A stretch of DNA of 64,000 nucleotides from Bugula neritina (lineage: Eukaryota > Bryozoa > Gymnolaemata > Cheilostomatida > Bugulidae): positions 10,741,318-10,805,317 of the forward strand of contig OZ037772.1 of NCBI GenBank assembly GCA_964035545.1, in the 5' to 3' direction. This document shows positions 1 to 12,897 of this stretch, in pieces (position 1 is the first letter of the stretch; each line of letters opens with the position of its first letter). The position numbers and the translations under genes are program-made. The notes beneath the pieces are model-generated. The model searched no databases. It saw nothing but the letters and a program-made list of their open reading frames with translations, and was not told the origin of the DNA.

Positions 1-798
1 AAGTTGAAATTATATTGTTCTAGTTAATACTATTTTTCTTTCAATAGCAATCTATTGCAATGACATCTTATAATATATTATACACAGTTATATCTTCAAA
101 CAATATTGCTTTCATAATTTGCAATTTTTTTGCTTATTGTAACTATATACTATGATTGCAGCTAAAAAATTAAATAATTTGGAAGAAAATATCTACAGTG
201 TCGACAGTTATCTATCATAACAATTAATCAGCTTCATCAGTCAATCTAAACACTATATACAACCATCCTATTGAAGATACCGGTGTATTATTAATATGGT
301 GACCATAGTTTTTTAATGTTAAGCTTTCTGTGGTATATAAATTAAGTAAGATATTATTATCGTTAATTTTATTTCCAGCTGCTCAAATATTTGTCACATT
401 TGTATCATAGTAATTCAGAAAAACAGGATTTTTATATTTCTAAGTTAACTACAACTTTTCTCAAAGGTAAAACATTTTTTTATTAAAAGCACGAAAGTAT
501 TTTTAACTTATGTTTACATTGTTACTCTATTTGAATATTGCATAAAAGTACTAAACAGTTTTTTATAAAAATTAAGGTATAAAATGTGACATTAAATAAC
601 ACAGTGCTATAGTATATATAAATGCACAGGATTTACTGACCTAGAGTTATCTTTCCTATCTATACACTTTATTCATTGAGCAGTGATTGATTTTTCTCAG
701 CACAAGTAGCTCTATAATTTTATTTATAGAAACTTCAGAATTACTGAGTCATGCTGAATACATGTTTTATAGAAACATCCTGTGATTATAAAAATTAG

Positions 799-835
799 GG
801 AACAGCCGTGGTCCAGTGCAGCTAGATAAAAATTA
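799..835 (+). repeat. SINE-head-like fragment in zinc-finger flank
   Basis: GGGAACAGCCGTGGTCCAGT resembles the head GGGAGTAGCCGTGGTCTAGG of the SINE at 52132. The B box and body are not recognisable. Sister fragments at 4833-4870 and 23038-23075 sit at the same place of the duplicated flank. Confidence 0.45.
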
Positions 836-1023
836 AGATGCTATACATATTATACTTACTTTTTATTTCATTTAAATATAAAGCATACAGAAACAAAACA
901 CCAATGTTATGCCTACAATGATTGTATAACCAGCTTTGATATACATAATTATATTGAAATGTTTTTTTAGCCAATGGAAAAAACTAGATTGGCTTGATTT
1001 TAGTCAATAATTACCATTGTGCA

Positions 1024-1226
1024 GTCAGCTTTAGATCGCAAGGCAGCTAACAGAATAGCAGAAGGCTTTAGTGAACACCTAACCTATGATATTTTCAATG
1101 GAGTAGTTGAAACATATTTTATCTTGTAAAATATCTCTCATAACTTTATAGTCAATATTTATTTATCTTAGTTTTATTTACACTAGTTTATATCAGTGTT
1201 TCTCAGCAATTTCTAGATCATCCAAC
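1024..1226 (+). promoter_or_regulatory. Conserved upstream block, unit 1
   Basis: About 200 bp just upstream of the ATG micro-exon, conserved in nine of the eleven units. It starts with TCAGCTTTA...GCAAGGCAGCTAAC, continues with a GAACA-CTAACCTATGATATT segment and a CAATATTTATTTAT stretch, and ends in TTTCTCAG followed by a short leader before the ATG. It is either the proximal promoter or 5' UTR plus a short intron: TTTCTCAG at 1197-1204 is a good acceptor, which would make the ATG exon an internal exon of about 45 nt. The conservation is visible; the role is inferred. Confidence 0.4.
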
Positions 1227-3181
1227 ATGTCTGTGTACCATCATGAATGTGAGTATATCATTCTGTAAAGCTTGCGACTTATATGTCAATATTTGCAACG
1301 GATAGTGTAAAGCACGTAGAGACAACTTCTTAGTTAGTTACCTTATGTATTTTATAAATATCTTTTTTACCATGTTACAGTTGTTGACCACCAGGAGATT
1401 ATTGAAACATCTTTTCACTACCAACAGAAAACATCTGATCATTTTGCTGACTGGGAGACTTTTTATGATAGTTTAGACTCTACAGAACAGTATAAACATC
1501 CAGTAAACTCAGACACTTCTACTTCTACTCTCACTGCAGACACTCAACCTGTTCTTAAGATGTCACCTGCTGTATTTGACACTTACCTACCAAATGGTGC
1601 TGTCAGGGAAAATTCTGATTGCTGGGAGAATATAACTGCAAACCAAAATTCCTCCACTGTAACCTTAGTTCTTTCAACTTCCACAATCAATGCAAGCAAT
1701 CAAAGCTCTGTCAGCACAGAAGCTACAGTATATGACAACTATCTACATCAAGAAGAACCTGATGTTTCTCTGTCTGAAGTTATCTCTGAGTCTTTTACAG
1801 TTTTAGGACTGAATATTTCATCAGATGCCAACTCAAGTGGTGAGTCTTTTGAATAGTTGTAAATTCGTTTTAATAACATTCAAAATAAATCTTCTAAAGA
1901 AAATTGTTTATGAGAAAATAGAATTACCATAAGTTTGATTAGGTAATTGACATGTAATTATAAAGTAATTGTAAAAATCAATTACATTAAATATGTAATT
2001 AAATACAATTATACAACTACAATTACACTTTTATACATAAGTTACAAATTACATTCAATTACTTGAAAAAATTTAAATGATTACAACCAATTACAATAAC
2101 AAATTACAATTACTTCAACCATGATATGTACTCTCTATAAATATTATCACTTATACTAGCATACATAACTTCAACAGTATTGGTAGCGTATAAGAAACTC
2201 GTGCAAGTTTACATTTATTAGTAATACTTTTTTAAAAGAAAATTAAATGAAATGTACTTTTATAACCACTTGCATATACTTGCGTAGCTTGCCTAAATCA
2301 AACTTTTTCCTATTCCGAGAATATGTCTACATAGCTGTACTGTATACAAAGAGTCTTCCATTAGCCAACAGAATTGCAGTAAAATTATCATTTACTAGTT
2401 TATCGAAAGCCTATAACGTAACACAGAATACTATAGTTTGTACTGATAAATTTGATTTGAACTAGAAGTGATGTTGAAATGTTACAGTTACTGTTTTACG
2501 TTTTGTTTTACAGATCAAACTCAAGCGGATTTAAAGATAAGAAACTTTTGTGTCAGTCTAGTTGATGCAATTTTTAAAATAGCAGATGACTCTAAGGTGT
2601 TTAACAGGTTATACAAAGATACAGAGCATAGTGCTTGTGATACACTGGGTACTGATAGAGCACCTTGTAGAGATGAACAGGATCAAAAAGATGCTCTGGT
2701 GAAAGATGTGAGAGCAAAATCTGATGCTAAACATAAGAAATTGCAGGCAAAGATAAAAGACTTTCAATGTCTTTTATGTACTTACAAGACTAAACACAAA
2801 AGTAAACTTACCCAGCATTTGAGAATACACACAAAAGAAAAACCATTTGTCTGTGAAGTCTGTGGTCACGCTTTTACTCATAAATGTAATCTCAAAGCAC
2901 ACATGAGAAGACATACTAGAGAAAAACCTTTTCAGTGCAATCAGTGTGACTATAAGACCAGATTTGAGAATAGTCTTACTCGGCACAAATGGAAACACAC
3001 TGGGAATAAACCATTTTTGTGCTATGTTTGCAAAAAGACTTTTACTCAACAATGTAACCTGACCATTCACATGAGGAAACACACTGGAGAGAAACCATTC
3101 CACTGTAAACTATGTGACTACAAAGCTGCTCGGAAAGGGCTAGTTGTTCGCCATGTAAAAAAGCACCACAATGAAACTTGA
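1227..3181 (+). CDS. C2H2 zinc-finger protein, unit 1 (type A exon 3, 5 fingers)
   Basis: Predicted 382 aa, exons 1227..1248, 1381..1839 and 2514..3181; phase 1 at both junctions. Exon 1 encodes MSVYHHE. Exon 2 is an acidic Ser/Thr/Asn-rich domain with the motif [11 protein letters not shown] near its start and a hydrophobic-helix motif near its end (here [19 protein letters not shown], a slightly diverged form). Exon 3 begins [12 protein letters not shown], has a charged linker, then five C2H2 fingers with TGEKP-like linkers. The first two linkers are TKEKP and TREKP. No KRAB, SCAN, ZAD or BTB domain is visible. It is probably a nuclear DNA-binding regulator; the target cannot be told. A single TGA separates it from a decayed second finger segment. 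The start was chosen because the micro-exon is conserved with GT donor and phase in every unit; an internal Met at 1560 is the alternative. Confidence 0.75.
1943..2122 (+). repeat. Intron 2 repeat rich in GTAATTG/CAATTAC, unit 1
   Basis: Nine of the eleven units carry in intron 2 a 105-190 bp stretch made of alternating GTAATTG and CAATTAC words. Its right end in most units is ACTCCAACCCTG. The words are complementary, so the RNA or DNA could fold back. The right end resembles the CAGGGTTGG terminus of many hAT-type non-autonomous elements, but no matching left end is seen. In this unit the right end has decayed to TTCAACCATG. Confidence 0.45.
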
Positions 3182-3640
3182 TTTGCTGCATGGGGATCTA
3201 TGCATGAGAACATGAATTTACAGTGCGGAACTACCAATGTATTTGTACACATATTTGATCAAAAACAAGATGTAGTGAGTCCAGCAAAAACAAACTGCAA
3301 CGAGAAGGAATTCGTACATAATACTGCTGAAGATAGATCTACAAAACAGATTAGACTCACTAAACACAGAAAATGGCAGACCAAGATAAAAAGTTTCCGA
3401 TGTCTTCTTTGTGTAGTCACAAAGCAGAAGGTAAAAGTAATCTAAACAGGCGTATGAGAGTACACACAAAGGGAAAGCCATTTGCCTTCAATATCTGTGG
3501 TCACGCTTTTACTCAGCAAGGTACTTTTACAGCGCACACATGAGGAAACCCACTAAAGAAAGCAATTCTACTGTATAAACTGTGTGGCTACAAGGCTGCT
3601 CAGAGAGTACATCTTGTTTGTCTTGTGAAAAAAGAATTTT
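3182..3640 (+). pseudogene. Decayed type B finger segment in the 3' UTR of unit 1
   Basis: Directly after the TGA of unit 1 the frame stays open (FAAWGSMHENMNL...) and resembles the linker and fingers of unit 2's type B exon: motifs FDQKQDVVSPAKTNC and TKHRKWQTK. A two-base insertion in the first finger (RCLLC, near 3410) breaks the frame. A later finger keeps only one Cys ([13 protein letters not shown]) and the His positions are damaged. It is a fossil zinc-finger exon, transcribed only if it is part of the 3' UTR. Confidence 0.65.
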
Positions 3641-4832
3641 GACTTGCTAGTGAAGTTTGAAAATGTGTGTTTACAAAGACGTGTTGTTATACAGTGAATT
3701 TATCATTTCGAACCCCAGTGAGGAGAACTAACATACTGCTATCTCTCTGTTAGACACAACACATTTGAGACTCTACAAGAAACCGCATCTGTCTGCAAAG
3801 GGTTTGTGGAACTGCATTAGAACATACAACTTAAACATATTTGTAAAAATAGATGATATAAATTATAAAATTCAGATTGGCCTAAATGCAGATGTAGACA
3901 CATTATAATTAGCTATGTCTAATATCCAGTTAGACAAGAGACTTATTGCTTGTACCCTAACTTATTCAATAATATTATATATATGAATCTTTTTGCACTC
4001 CATGTCAGGTTTTAACTTTCAACTTTGAAGTCTATATGGTGTCTTAGCAAAATAATTACGTATCTGTAATATCCATTGGTTCGAATTATGCTCTTTTTAC
4101 CAGTTTAAAGCGTTTTAACTATATTTATATATTATTTATATTTATAGTGAGTCATAAACTTAAATTATTACTGTTTTAGTTGATTATATTTCCTATTTAT
4201 TATTGATATATTATTTTGATAGTTTCAATTCTGATATTGTCCCCACTTCTTCATACCAGAGTAACATCTGTATTGCAACAGATTTAACTCATATATTATA
4301 GTTTTTTAAGTCTAATCAAAACATCTTTCTACATTAAAATTGATTTCACCAAGTAATATATACGTCTTATATAATATATTCATGTAGAATACTTTAATGA
4401 ACCCCCCCCCCCCCTATAATATGCACACAATATCTATATTAGTATATCATATGTTGGGTTTTCTTGTTGTATAACAAGTGGCAGCCTGATTTTGATAATG
4501 CAAACAATGAATTTACACCTTATAATGACACTAATATCCAGACTATACATGAGTAATCATTGCTTTAGAATTGGGTTTCCATAGTTATAACAATGTACAT
4601 TATTACTTTTAACTTTAGAATTATATAACACAGCCCAAGTATATAGGCAGAGGATTTACTGACTTAGAGTTATCTTTCCTATCTATAAACTTTTGATTCA
4701 TTGAGCAGTGATTGATATTTCTCAGCACAAGTAATTCTATAATTCTATTTATATATATAGCAACTTATAAATTACTGAGTCATGTGGAATACATTTGCTT
4801 TATATAAAAAACATTGTGTGATTATGACACTT

Positions 4833-4870
4833 ACGGAGCAGCCATGGTCCACTGCAGTTAGATGAAAATT
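4833..4870 (+). repeat. SINE-head-like fragment, unit 2 flank
   Basis: CGGAGCAGCCATGGTCCACT; same position in flank type I as the fragment at 799. Confidence 0.4.
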
Positions 4871-5150
4871 AAGATGCTACAAATTATATCCATCTTCATC
4901 AGAAATTATATAGATTTTTCCATACGGTGGGGGAATATTTTGTGGGTAGAATTCTGTCCACTTGAATTATTTAATAATGTAATCATCACAATTTATTTTC
5001 ATTCAGTATCGCTTTCTATGGCCAATGTTTTTGATCCATGTTTATAATATAAACTTTTGCCAGTAATGATTACCATATTATAATAAAATGTTTCATCAGT
5101 CAATGAAAAACCTCCTGGCTTAATTTTAGTTAAATATTACCATTGTGCAA

Positions 5151-5313
5151 TCAGCTTTAAACTGTAAGGCAGCTAACTGAATAGCAATAAAATGCTTTAG
5201 TAAACAGCTAACCTGCGATATTGTCAATGAAGGATTTATAGCATATTTTATCTTGTAAACTATTTATCCTAATTCTTTTAACGTTATTTACAATAATTTA
5301 TATCATTGCTACA
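5151..5313 (+). promoter_or_regulatory. Conserved upstream block, unit 2 (shortened)
   Basis: Carries the TCAGCTTTAAACTGTAAGGCAGC core and the CTAACCTGCGATATTGTC segment but lacks about 25 bp right before the ATG, including TTTCTCAG and the CTAGATCATCC leader. If the leader intron is real in other units, this unit must use a different 5' end. Confidence 0.35.
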
Positions 5314-7083
5314 ATGTCTGTGTACCACCATGAATGTAAGTATATCATTCTGTAAAACTTTCATACTATATGTCAATATTTGCAACAGACAGTGTAAAGC
5401 ACGTAGAGACAACTTCTTAGTTAGTTTACTTATGTATGTTATAGGTATCTTTGTTACCATGTTACAGTTGCTGACCACCAGGAGATTCTTCAAAGATCTA
5501 ATCACTACCAACAGGAAACATCTGATCACTTTGCTGACTGGGAGACTTTTTATGATAGTTTAGACTCTGCAGAACAGTATAAACATCCAGTAAACTCAGA
5601 CACTTCTACTTCTACTCTCACTGCAGACACTCAACCTTTTCTTAACATGCCATCTGCTGTATCTGACACTTACCTACCAAATGCTACTGACAGGGAACAT
5701 TTGGATTGCTGGGAGAATATAACTGCAAACCAAAATTCCTCCACTGTATACTTAGTTCCTTCAACTTCCACAATCGATGCAAGCAATCAAAACTCTGTCA
5801 GCACAGATGCTACAGTGTATGACAACTATCTACCGGAAGAACCTGATGTTCCTTTGTCTGAAGTTATCTCTGAGGCTTTTACAGTTTTAGGACTAAATAT
5901 CTCACCACAGGTCGACTCAACTAGTGAGTATATTCTATGTATTAAGATATATTTAGAACAATCTCTTTCTTTCAAAACTCTAATGTTCGTGTGACATTAT
6001 AATCAACTTCATTCTTTTAGATTTTTTAATTAGTTTTGGGATAAATACAAATTATACCATACTTTATAGAATTACAAGTTTCTCATTTAATAAATTAACC
6101 AAATCATTTTGATTTAAATTCTCATTTTAATCTACAAAAAATTTATTACCAGGTGCATTATTTAAAATTAATTTATTGTCTTTATCAACTGAACTAATGT
6201 CTTTATATGACAACAATGAATTACCTAAAGTACAATCTACAAATTGATCAGTAAATTTTAGAAGCAAGTTTTTTCATGTTTTATAGACAAAATTCAAATA
6301 GAAGTTGATAAAAGAGATCCTGCTGATAACTTAGTAGATGTATTGTGTACAGGAGCACATGAATACAACGCAAACAAAATTACAGAAATTCACACTAGAA
6401 AAAATCAGAGTGATACTGCCAACATATTTAGAGTTGTACTTGATCAAGAAGAAAATGTAGTGAATCCAGTAAAATCAAATTGCAAAAAGAGGGAACTTGT
6501 TGATAACACTTGTGAAAATGAATCTCAAAGACAGGTCAGACTTGTTAAGCATAGAAAACGGCGAACCGAAAAGAAAAGTTTTCAGTGTCCGCTCTGTAAT
6601 CACAGAGCTGTATATAAAAGTGGTCTTACCCAGCATTTGAGAACACACACAAGTGAAAAGCCATTTATCTGTGAAGTCTGTGGTCATGCTTTTACTCATC
6701 AAAGTAGTCTCACAGCACACGTGAGAAAACATACTGGAGAGAAACCTTTTAAGTGTGGTCACTGTGACTACAGGTCAGCAGAGCAAAGCAACCTCATGAG
6801 ACACATGAGAATACACACTAAAGACAAACCTTTTCAGTGCAATCAGTGTGACTATAAGACCAGATTTAAGAGTGGTCTTATTCAGCACAAATGGAAACAC
6901 ATTGAGAATAAACCATTTTTCTGCTATGTTTGCAAAAAGACTTTTACTCAACAATGTAACCTGACCATTCACATGAGAATACACACTGGGGAGAAACCAT
7001 TCCACTGTAAACTATGTGAATACAAGGCTGCTCGGAAAGAGCATCTTGTTCGCCATGTAAAAAAACAAAACAAAGAAACGTGA
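5314..7083 (+). CDS. C2H2 zinc-finger protein, unit 2 (type B exon 3, 6 fingers)
   Basis: Predicted 424 aa, exons 5314..5335, 5468..5923 and 6287..7083, phase 1 introns. Exon 2 is the family N-terminal domain, ending in PQVDST in place of the usual SSDVNST. Exon 3 is unlike the type A exon: it begins KIQIEVDKRDPADNLVDVL, followed by a linker with LDQEENVVNPVKSNC and VKHRKRRTEKK, then six C2H2 fingers (first Cys pairs CPLC, CEVC, CGHC, CNQC, CYVC, CKLC). Intron 2 is also unrelated to that of the other units and lacks the GTAATTG repeat. This unit shows the intact form of the segment that survives as a fossil behind units 1, 4, 5, 6 and 7. Likely a nuclear DNA-binding protein. Confidence 0.75.
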
Positions 7084-7545
7084 TTTGCTGCATGGGGATC
7101 TATGCATGAAAACGTGAATTTACAGCGCGGACTATCAATGTATTTGTACACATATTTGATCAGAAACAAGATGTAGTGAGTCCAGCAAAAACAAACTGCA
7201 ACGAGAAGGAGTTTGTACATAATACTTCTGAAGATAGATCTACAAAACAAGTTGGATTCACCAAACACAGAAAATGGCAGACCAAGATGAAACATTTCCG
7301 ATGTCTTCTCTGTAGTCACAAAGCAGAAGGTAAAAGTAATCTAATCAGGCGTATGAGAGTACACACAAAAGAAAAGCCATTTGCCTTTAAAGTCTGTGGT
7401 CATGCTTTTACTCAGCAAGGTAACTTTACAGTGCACACATGAGGAAACACACTGGTGAAAAACTATTTAACGTATAAACTGTGTGGCTATAAGGCTGCTC
7501 AGAGAGTACATCTTACCGTCATATGAAAAAAATACAAACAAGAAA
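7084..7545 (+). pseudogene. Decayed type B finger segment after unit 2
   Basis: A second type B-like segment follows the intact type B exon. A one-base deletion (GCGGACTATC where others read GCGGAACTACC, near 7125) breaks the frame, so the similarity (FDQKQDVVSPAKTNC-like, [22 protein letters not shown]) resumes in another frame from about 7140. The second finger has Phe in place of its first Cys. A stop follows the VHT at 7442. Confidence 0.6.
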
Positions 7546-9388
7546 CCTGACTTGCTGGTGAAGTTAAAAAATGTGTATTTATAAAGACATGTTGTTATAC
7601 AGTGAATTTCTCATTCCCAACCCCAGTGCAGGAGAACTAACATAGTGCTATCTCTAAGTTAGACATAACACATTTGGGACTCTACAAGAAACAGCATCTG
7701 TCTGCAGATGCCTTGTGGAACTGTATTAGAACATACAGCTTGAACATATTTGTAAAACTGTTGAATAGATATAAATTATAAAATTCAGATTGGCCTATAA
7801 ATGCAGTATAGACACAATATAATTATCTATGTATAATATCCAGTTAGAAAAGAAACAGATTGCTTGTACCTTAACTTATTCATCATCTTATCATATATAC
7901 ATCTTATTGCATGCAATGCCAGGTTTTACCTTTCAACTTTAAAGTCTGTAAGGTGTCTTAGCAAAATAATTATGTATCTGCAATATCCATTGGTTCGAAT
8001 AATGTTCTTTTTATCAGTTTAAAGCGTTTTTTATCTATATTTATAGTGAGTCATAAACTTGAATTAGTATTGTTTTAGTTGATTACATTTCCTAGTTATT
8101 ATTGATAGATTATTTTGATAGTTTCAATTCTGATATTGTCTCCAATTAAAACATCTTCATGTCAGAGTAACATATATGTTGCAACATTTTTAACTCATAT
8201 ATCAGTTTCTTAATTCTAATTAAAATATCTTTGTACATTAAAATTTATTTCACAAAGTAATATATACGTTTTATATATATTCATGTATAGTATTTTAATT
8301 AAAACCCTATAATATGCACATGCAATATTTACATTAGTACATCATATATCGGGTTTCCTTGTTGTATAACAAGTGACAGCATGATATTAATAATGCAAAC
8401 AATGAACTTACACCATATGACACTGGTATCCTGCCTATACATAAGTGATCACTGCTTTAGAGTAAGGGTTCCATAATTATAACAATATGCACTATATTGC
8501 TTTTAACTCTATAATTATATAACACAACCCGAGTATATATGGCAGAAGATTTACTGACTTAGAGTTATCTTTCCTATCTATATACTTTTTATTCATTGAG
8601 CAGTGATTGATATACAAAATTTTAGTCAAATACATGAACTGCATGGCATATTCTATACCAGCATGTATCAATGGTAGCTCCAAATATACAAACAATATAT
8701 GAAAGCGGTTTTTCTCAATATTTAAATCTTTTTAAAATTATGTTCATAAATATAGCAAGATATAATTATATATAACTCTTAGCCCCGAAGTTAAACCACA
8801 GCACAAGTATGTATGCAGAGGAACAGCTGACTTAGAGTTATCTTACTTTTAATTTTAGTTTTCAGTTATTGAGCAGTGATTTATTTAACTCAGCACAAGG
8901 CAGTAATGGAAATTCAACAAATAACAATTAGGAATACTGATGTTTTTTTTATAAAATCAGACTATCAGCTGCTTGATAATCTGTTGACTTAAGCCATTTA
9001 ATATTAATGTCGCCATCAGAATTTGTTTCATTGAATGTTGCTTTCTATTGCCCATTTGTTTTTGTATTTGCTTATAATATTTTAATAAACAAACTTCGAA
9101 ATACTTATAATAAAATGTTCTATTGCAGTGAATGGAGAAAAATATTGGCTTGATTTTAGTCAGAGATTCATACTATTGTGCAATCAGCTTTAAACTGCAA
9201 GGCAGCTAACTAGCTGTAGTAAAATGCTTTAGTGAACAGCTAACCTATTATATTGTCAATGAAGTATTTATAGCATATTTTATCTTGTAGAATATCTACC
9301 CTAATGCCATAGTCAATATTTATTTATTTCAACTTTATTTACATTATTAATTATCATTTTTTTCTCAACAGTATCTAGATCATCCAAC
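7546..9388. other. Spacer between units 2 and 3
   Basis: No gene seen. The first kilobase is flank type I. From about 8610 (ATACATGAACTGCATGGCATATTC) it switches to sequence similar to the flank type II found after units 3, 8, 9 and 10, so this spacer is a mosaic of the two types. The conserved upstream block starts at 9184. Confidence 0.5.
9184..9388 (+). promoter_or_regulatory. Conserved upstream block, unit 3
   Basis: Full-length block with the TCAGCTTTAAACTGCAAGGC core, a GAACAGCTAACC segment, the CAATATTTATTTAT stretch and the final TTTCTCAAC (here the acceptor-like AG is AAC-AG a few bases on). It sits directly before the ATG exon. Confidence 0.4.
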
Positions 9389-11329
9389 ATGTCTGTGTAC
9401 CACCATGAATGTAAGTATATCATTCTGTAAAACTTGCAAACTGCATGTCAATATTTGCAACCGACAGTGTAAAGCATGTAGAGACAACTTCTCAGTAAGT
9501 TTACTTATTTATGTAAATTTCTTTGTTATCATGTTTCAGTTATTGACCAACAGGAGATTCTTCAAGCATCTAATCACTACAAACAAGAAACATATTACTA
9601 TGCTGACTGGGAGACTTTTTATGATAGTTTAGACTCTGTAGAACAGTATAAACATTCAGTAAACTCAGACACTTCTACTAATTCTACTCTCACTGTAGAC
9701 ACTCAACCTTTTCTTAAAATGCCATTTGCTGTATCTGACACTCACCTACCAAATGGTACTGACAGGGAAAATTCTGATTGCTGGAAGAATGTAACTGCAA
9801 ACCAAAATTCTTCCACTGTAACTTTAGTTCCTTCAACTTCCACAATCAATGCAAGTAATCAAAGCTCTGTCAGCACAGAAGCTACAGTGTATGACAACTA
9901 TCTACATCGAGATGAACCTGATGTTCCTCTGTCTGAAGTTATCTCTGAGGCTTTTACAGTTTTAGGACTGAATATTACATCAGATGTCAACTTAACTGGT
10001 GAGTTTTTATGAATAGTTGTAAATTCATTTTAATGACATTCAAAATAAATTTTCTAAAAAAGATTGTTCATATGAAATTAAAATAGAATTACCATAATTT
10101 TGATTAGGTAATTGACATTTAATTATAATTTTGGAAATATGTCTACATAGCTGTACTATACTTAAGGAGTTTTGCATTAGCCAACAGAATTGTAAAATTA
10201 TCATTTACTATCATCTATCGAAAGCCTATAATGTAATGCAACATAATATCACTTGTACCAAAGTTTGATCAGTCAGAAGTGATGTTAAAATGTTACAGAT
10301 ACTGTTTTATGTTTTTGTTTTACAGATCACACTCAAGCGGATTTAAAGATAAGAAACTTTTGTGTCAGTCTAGTTGATACAATTTTCAAAATAGCAGATG
10401 ACTCTAAGGTGTTTAGCAGGTTATACAAAGATACAGAGTGTAATGCTTGTGATACACTGGGTACCCCGAGAGCACCTTGTAGAGATAAACAGGATCAAAA
10501 AGATGCTCTGGTGAAAGATGTGAGAGGAAAATCTGATGCTAAACATAAGAAATTGCAGGCAAAGATAAAATACTTTCAATGTCTTTTATGTACTTACAAG
10601 ACTCAACATAAAAGTAATCTTACCCGGCATGTGAGAGTACACACAAAAGAAAAACCATTTGTCTGTGAAGTCTGTGGTCACGCTTTTACTCAGCGAAGTA
10701 ATCTCAAAGCACACATGAGAAGACATACAGGAGAAAAACCTTTTCAGTGTGATCACTGTGACTACAAGTCAGCAGAGCAAAGTAACTTCATAAAGCACAT
10801 GAGAACGCACACTGGAGAAAGACCTTTTCAGTGTGATCAATGTGACTATAAGGCTGTACAGCAAGCTAGTCTTACAGCACACATGAGAAGACACACTGGA
10901 GAGAAACCTTTTCAGTGTGATCAATGTGACTATAAAACCAGAGTTGAGAGTGCTATTATTGTGCACAAAAGAAGACACACTGGATGTAAACCATTTGAGT
11001 GTAATGTTTGTAAAAAGTCTTTCAGTCATAAACTCTCTCTACTTTCACACATACGCACTCATACAGGTGAGAAACCATTTGAGTGCAATGTATGTGACTA
11101 TAAAACTGGAAGAAAAAGTAATCTTATTCAGCACATGAAAAAACACACCAGAGAAAAACCTTTTTATTGCACACATTGTGAATACAAATCAGCACATAAA
11201 AATGATATCACTAGTCACATGAGAATACACAGTGGAGAGAAACCATTCCACTGTAAACTATGTGACTACAAGGCTGCTCGGAAAGAGCATCTTGTTCAAC
11301 ATGTAAAAAAACACAACAAAGAAACTTGA
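9389..11329 (+). CDS. C2H2 zinc-finger protein, unit 3 (type A, 9 fingers)
   Basis: Predicted 494 aa, exons 9389..9410, 9540..9998 and 10326..11329, phase 1 introns. Intron 2 is only about 330 bp because the GTAATTG repeat and its surroundings are deleted. Exon 3 has the type A start and linker, then nine C2H2 fingers; finger 6 is introduced by the odd linker TGCKP. The finger block is almost identical to that of unit 10, 25 kb away, with only scattered changes (for example VESA here, VKSA there). No decayed type B segment follows; the 3' flank is type II with AATAAA at 12026..12031. Confidence 0.75.
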
Positions 11330-12897
11330 CTTCCTGCATGGGGATGTATGCATGAAAACGTGCATTTACAGAAGCATGTTATTTTACAGTAAGTAGATTT
11401 TACATGTATGATGGTAGAAAAACTTCTTAACTGCTATCTTTGAGTTTGACACATATTATAGTATTTCACGCTGTACAGAAAGAAATATGTATCTGTATAA
11501 CAATTACATCTTAGAAGCTCCCTATAGATAGTGCTCTTTGCTTTCTGTCAGAAGTTTGTATTTTTAACAATAGCTGTAAAACTGCTTAATAGAAGTTGCT
11601 ACAACCAAACTTTATTCCAGACAATATTATAGTAATCTACAAAACTAAGTTGAGATAATCTTTCTAAACTAACCTATCCATGAATTTGTATAAATCTATT
11701 TACAACTGCATGTTGGCTCTCTGCTTTTAGCCATTGAAAAGTTCTTCAGTTTCATGACAGACCATGTGTACAGGTGACTGATTAGAATTCTGTTTTTTTT
11801 GCCAAAATTGGGTGATTAGTTTGAGAACCTAATTTTATATGATGTTAGTTTTTATTTAAATTGGAAAGATATAGCTTTAGTTGATTAAATTATAACTGCA
11901 TCATTTCTGCTATAAAATTCACCTGGTGGGAGCAGTTTTTTTAAGTAAATTATAGTGCTCATTCAATCAGAAAATGTTATATCAGTTTTATTGCTTGTAA
12001 TTTAAATACTTTTGTTATAAAACTGAATAAATATTATTTTAAATAACTACATAAACAGCATGGCCTATTCTATATCAGCATGTTTCAATAAGAGCCCCAT
12101 GTATACAATCAATATATGAAAGTAGGTTATTCAATTTTCGGATTCCTACGTTTTTTTTCAAAAGTATTTCCATAATTATAACAAGATACAATATTACTCT
12201 TAGCACGGAATTTAAACCATAAAACAAGTATATATGCAGAGGAACAGCAGATTTAGATTTATCTTTTTTTTGATTGTAGTTTTCAGTTATCAAGCAGTAA
12301 TTTTTTTACTCAGCACAAGTAATTCGATAATTTTACTTAGAAAACTGCTAAATCAGTAAATAGTGATTGCAAAGAATACTTATTTTATATAAACATATCC
12401 TTATAAAAGTCAAAATGGTACTTTACTTTGACGTTTTACTTCATCGATACATTAGGCATAAAAACAAAAGACTTTTTGTTGCAAAGTCAAGAAATGAGAC
12501 AAATTGGCAATACTGAACATCCTTTATAACAGTAGAAAACTTTTTGTTTAAAATTGTTTGTTTTAAATCATGTGATAATGTCCTCATCACATTTTATATT
12601 TACTGAATATTGCTTTCTTTTGCGAATGATGTTTGTATATATTTAACAAAATGTTCTACTGCAGTCGATAGAAAACACTCCTGCATGGCTTTATTTCAGT
12701 TAAAAATTACCATTGTTCATTCAGCTTTAAACTGCAAAGCAGCTTATTATATATATAGCGGAAGGTTTTAGTGAACAGCTAACCTATGATATTGTCAATG
12801 AAGTATTTAGAGCCTATTTTATATTGTAAACTATTTATTCTAATGCTTTAGTCAATACTTAATTTTAAATTTGAATTTAACCTATAGGTGATCCAAC
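11330..12897. other. Spacer between units 3 and 4 (flank type II)
   Basis: No gene seen. The first part (GGGGATGTATGCATGAAAACG then AGAAGCATGTTATTTTACAG) recurs after units 8, 9 and 10. A polyadenylation signal AATAAA lies at 12026..12031 in a segment conserved between these flanks. The conserved upstream block of unit 4 starts at 12721. Confidence 0.55.
12721..12897 (+). promoter_or_regulatory. Conserved upstream block, unit 4
   Basis: The TCAGCTTTAAACTGCAAAGCAG core and GAACAGCTAACCTATGATATT segment are present. The last part differs from the other units: it ends TTTAACCTATAG-GTGATCCAAC, so the acceptor-like site is TATAG. Confidence 0.35.

Larger units (their letters stand above)
1..1226. 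other. 5' flank of zinc-finger unit 1
   Basis: No gene seen. The first 600 bases are AT-rich without recognisable similarity to the rest. From about 600 onward the sequence matches the flanks that precede other units (the segment around 620-690, with its ACTGAC-TTAGAG-TTATCTTTCC pattern, recurs at 4650, 8560 and 22930). A short tRNA-SINE-like head lies near 800-835, and the conserved upstream block of unit 1 starts near 1024. Confidence 0.6.
3641..5313. other. Spacer between units 1 and 2
   Basis: No gene seen. It is composed of flank type I, the family of spacer sequence also found after units 2, 4, 5, 6 and 7. A 14-base C run lies at about 4402-4416. A tRNA-SINE-like head lies at about 4833-4870. 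The conserved upstream block of unit 2 begins at 5151; its last part is shortened (ATCATTGCTACA directly before the ATG), removing the TTTCTCAG acceptor-like site found in other units. Confidence 0.55.

Noticed and set aside
1943-2122. CRISPR-like or satellite array in intron 2
   Set aside because: The words are irregularly spaced, there are no unique spacers, and the genome is eukaryotic.
2774-3103. - strand frames opposite zinc-finger exons, seen in nearly every unit
   Set aside because: Finger repeats produce open antisense frames in step with the 84-bp module; they are shadows.
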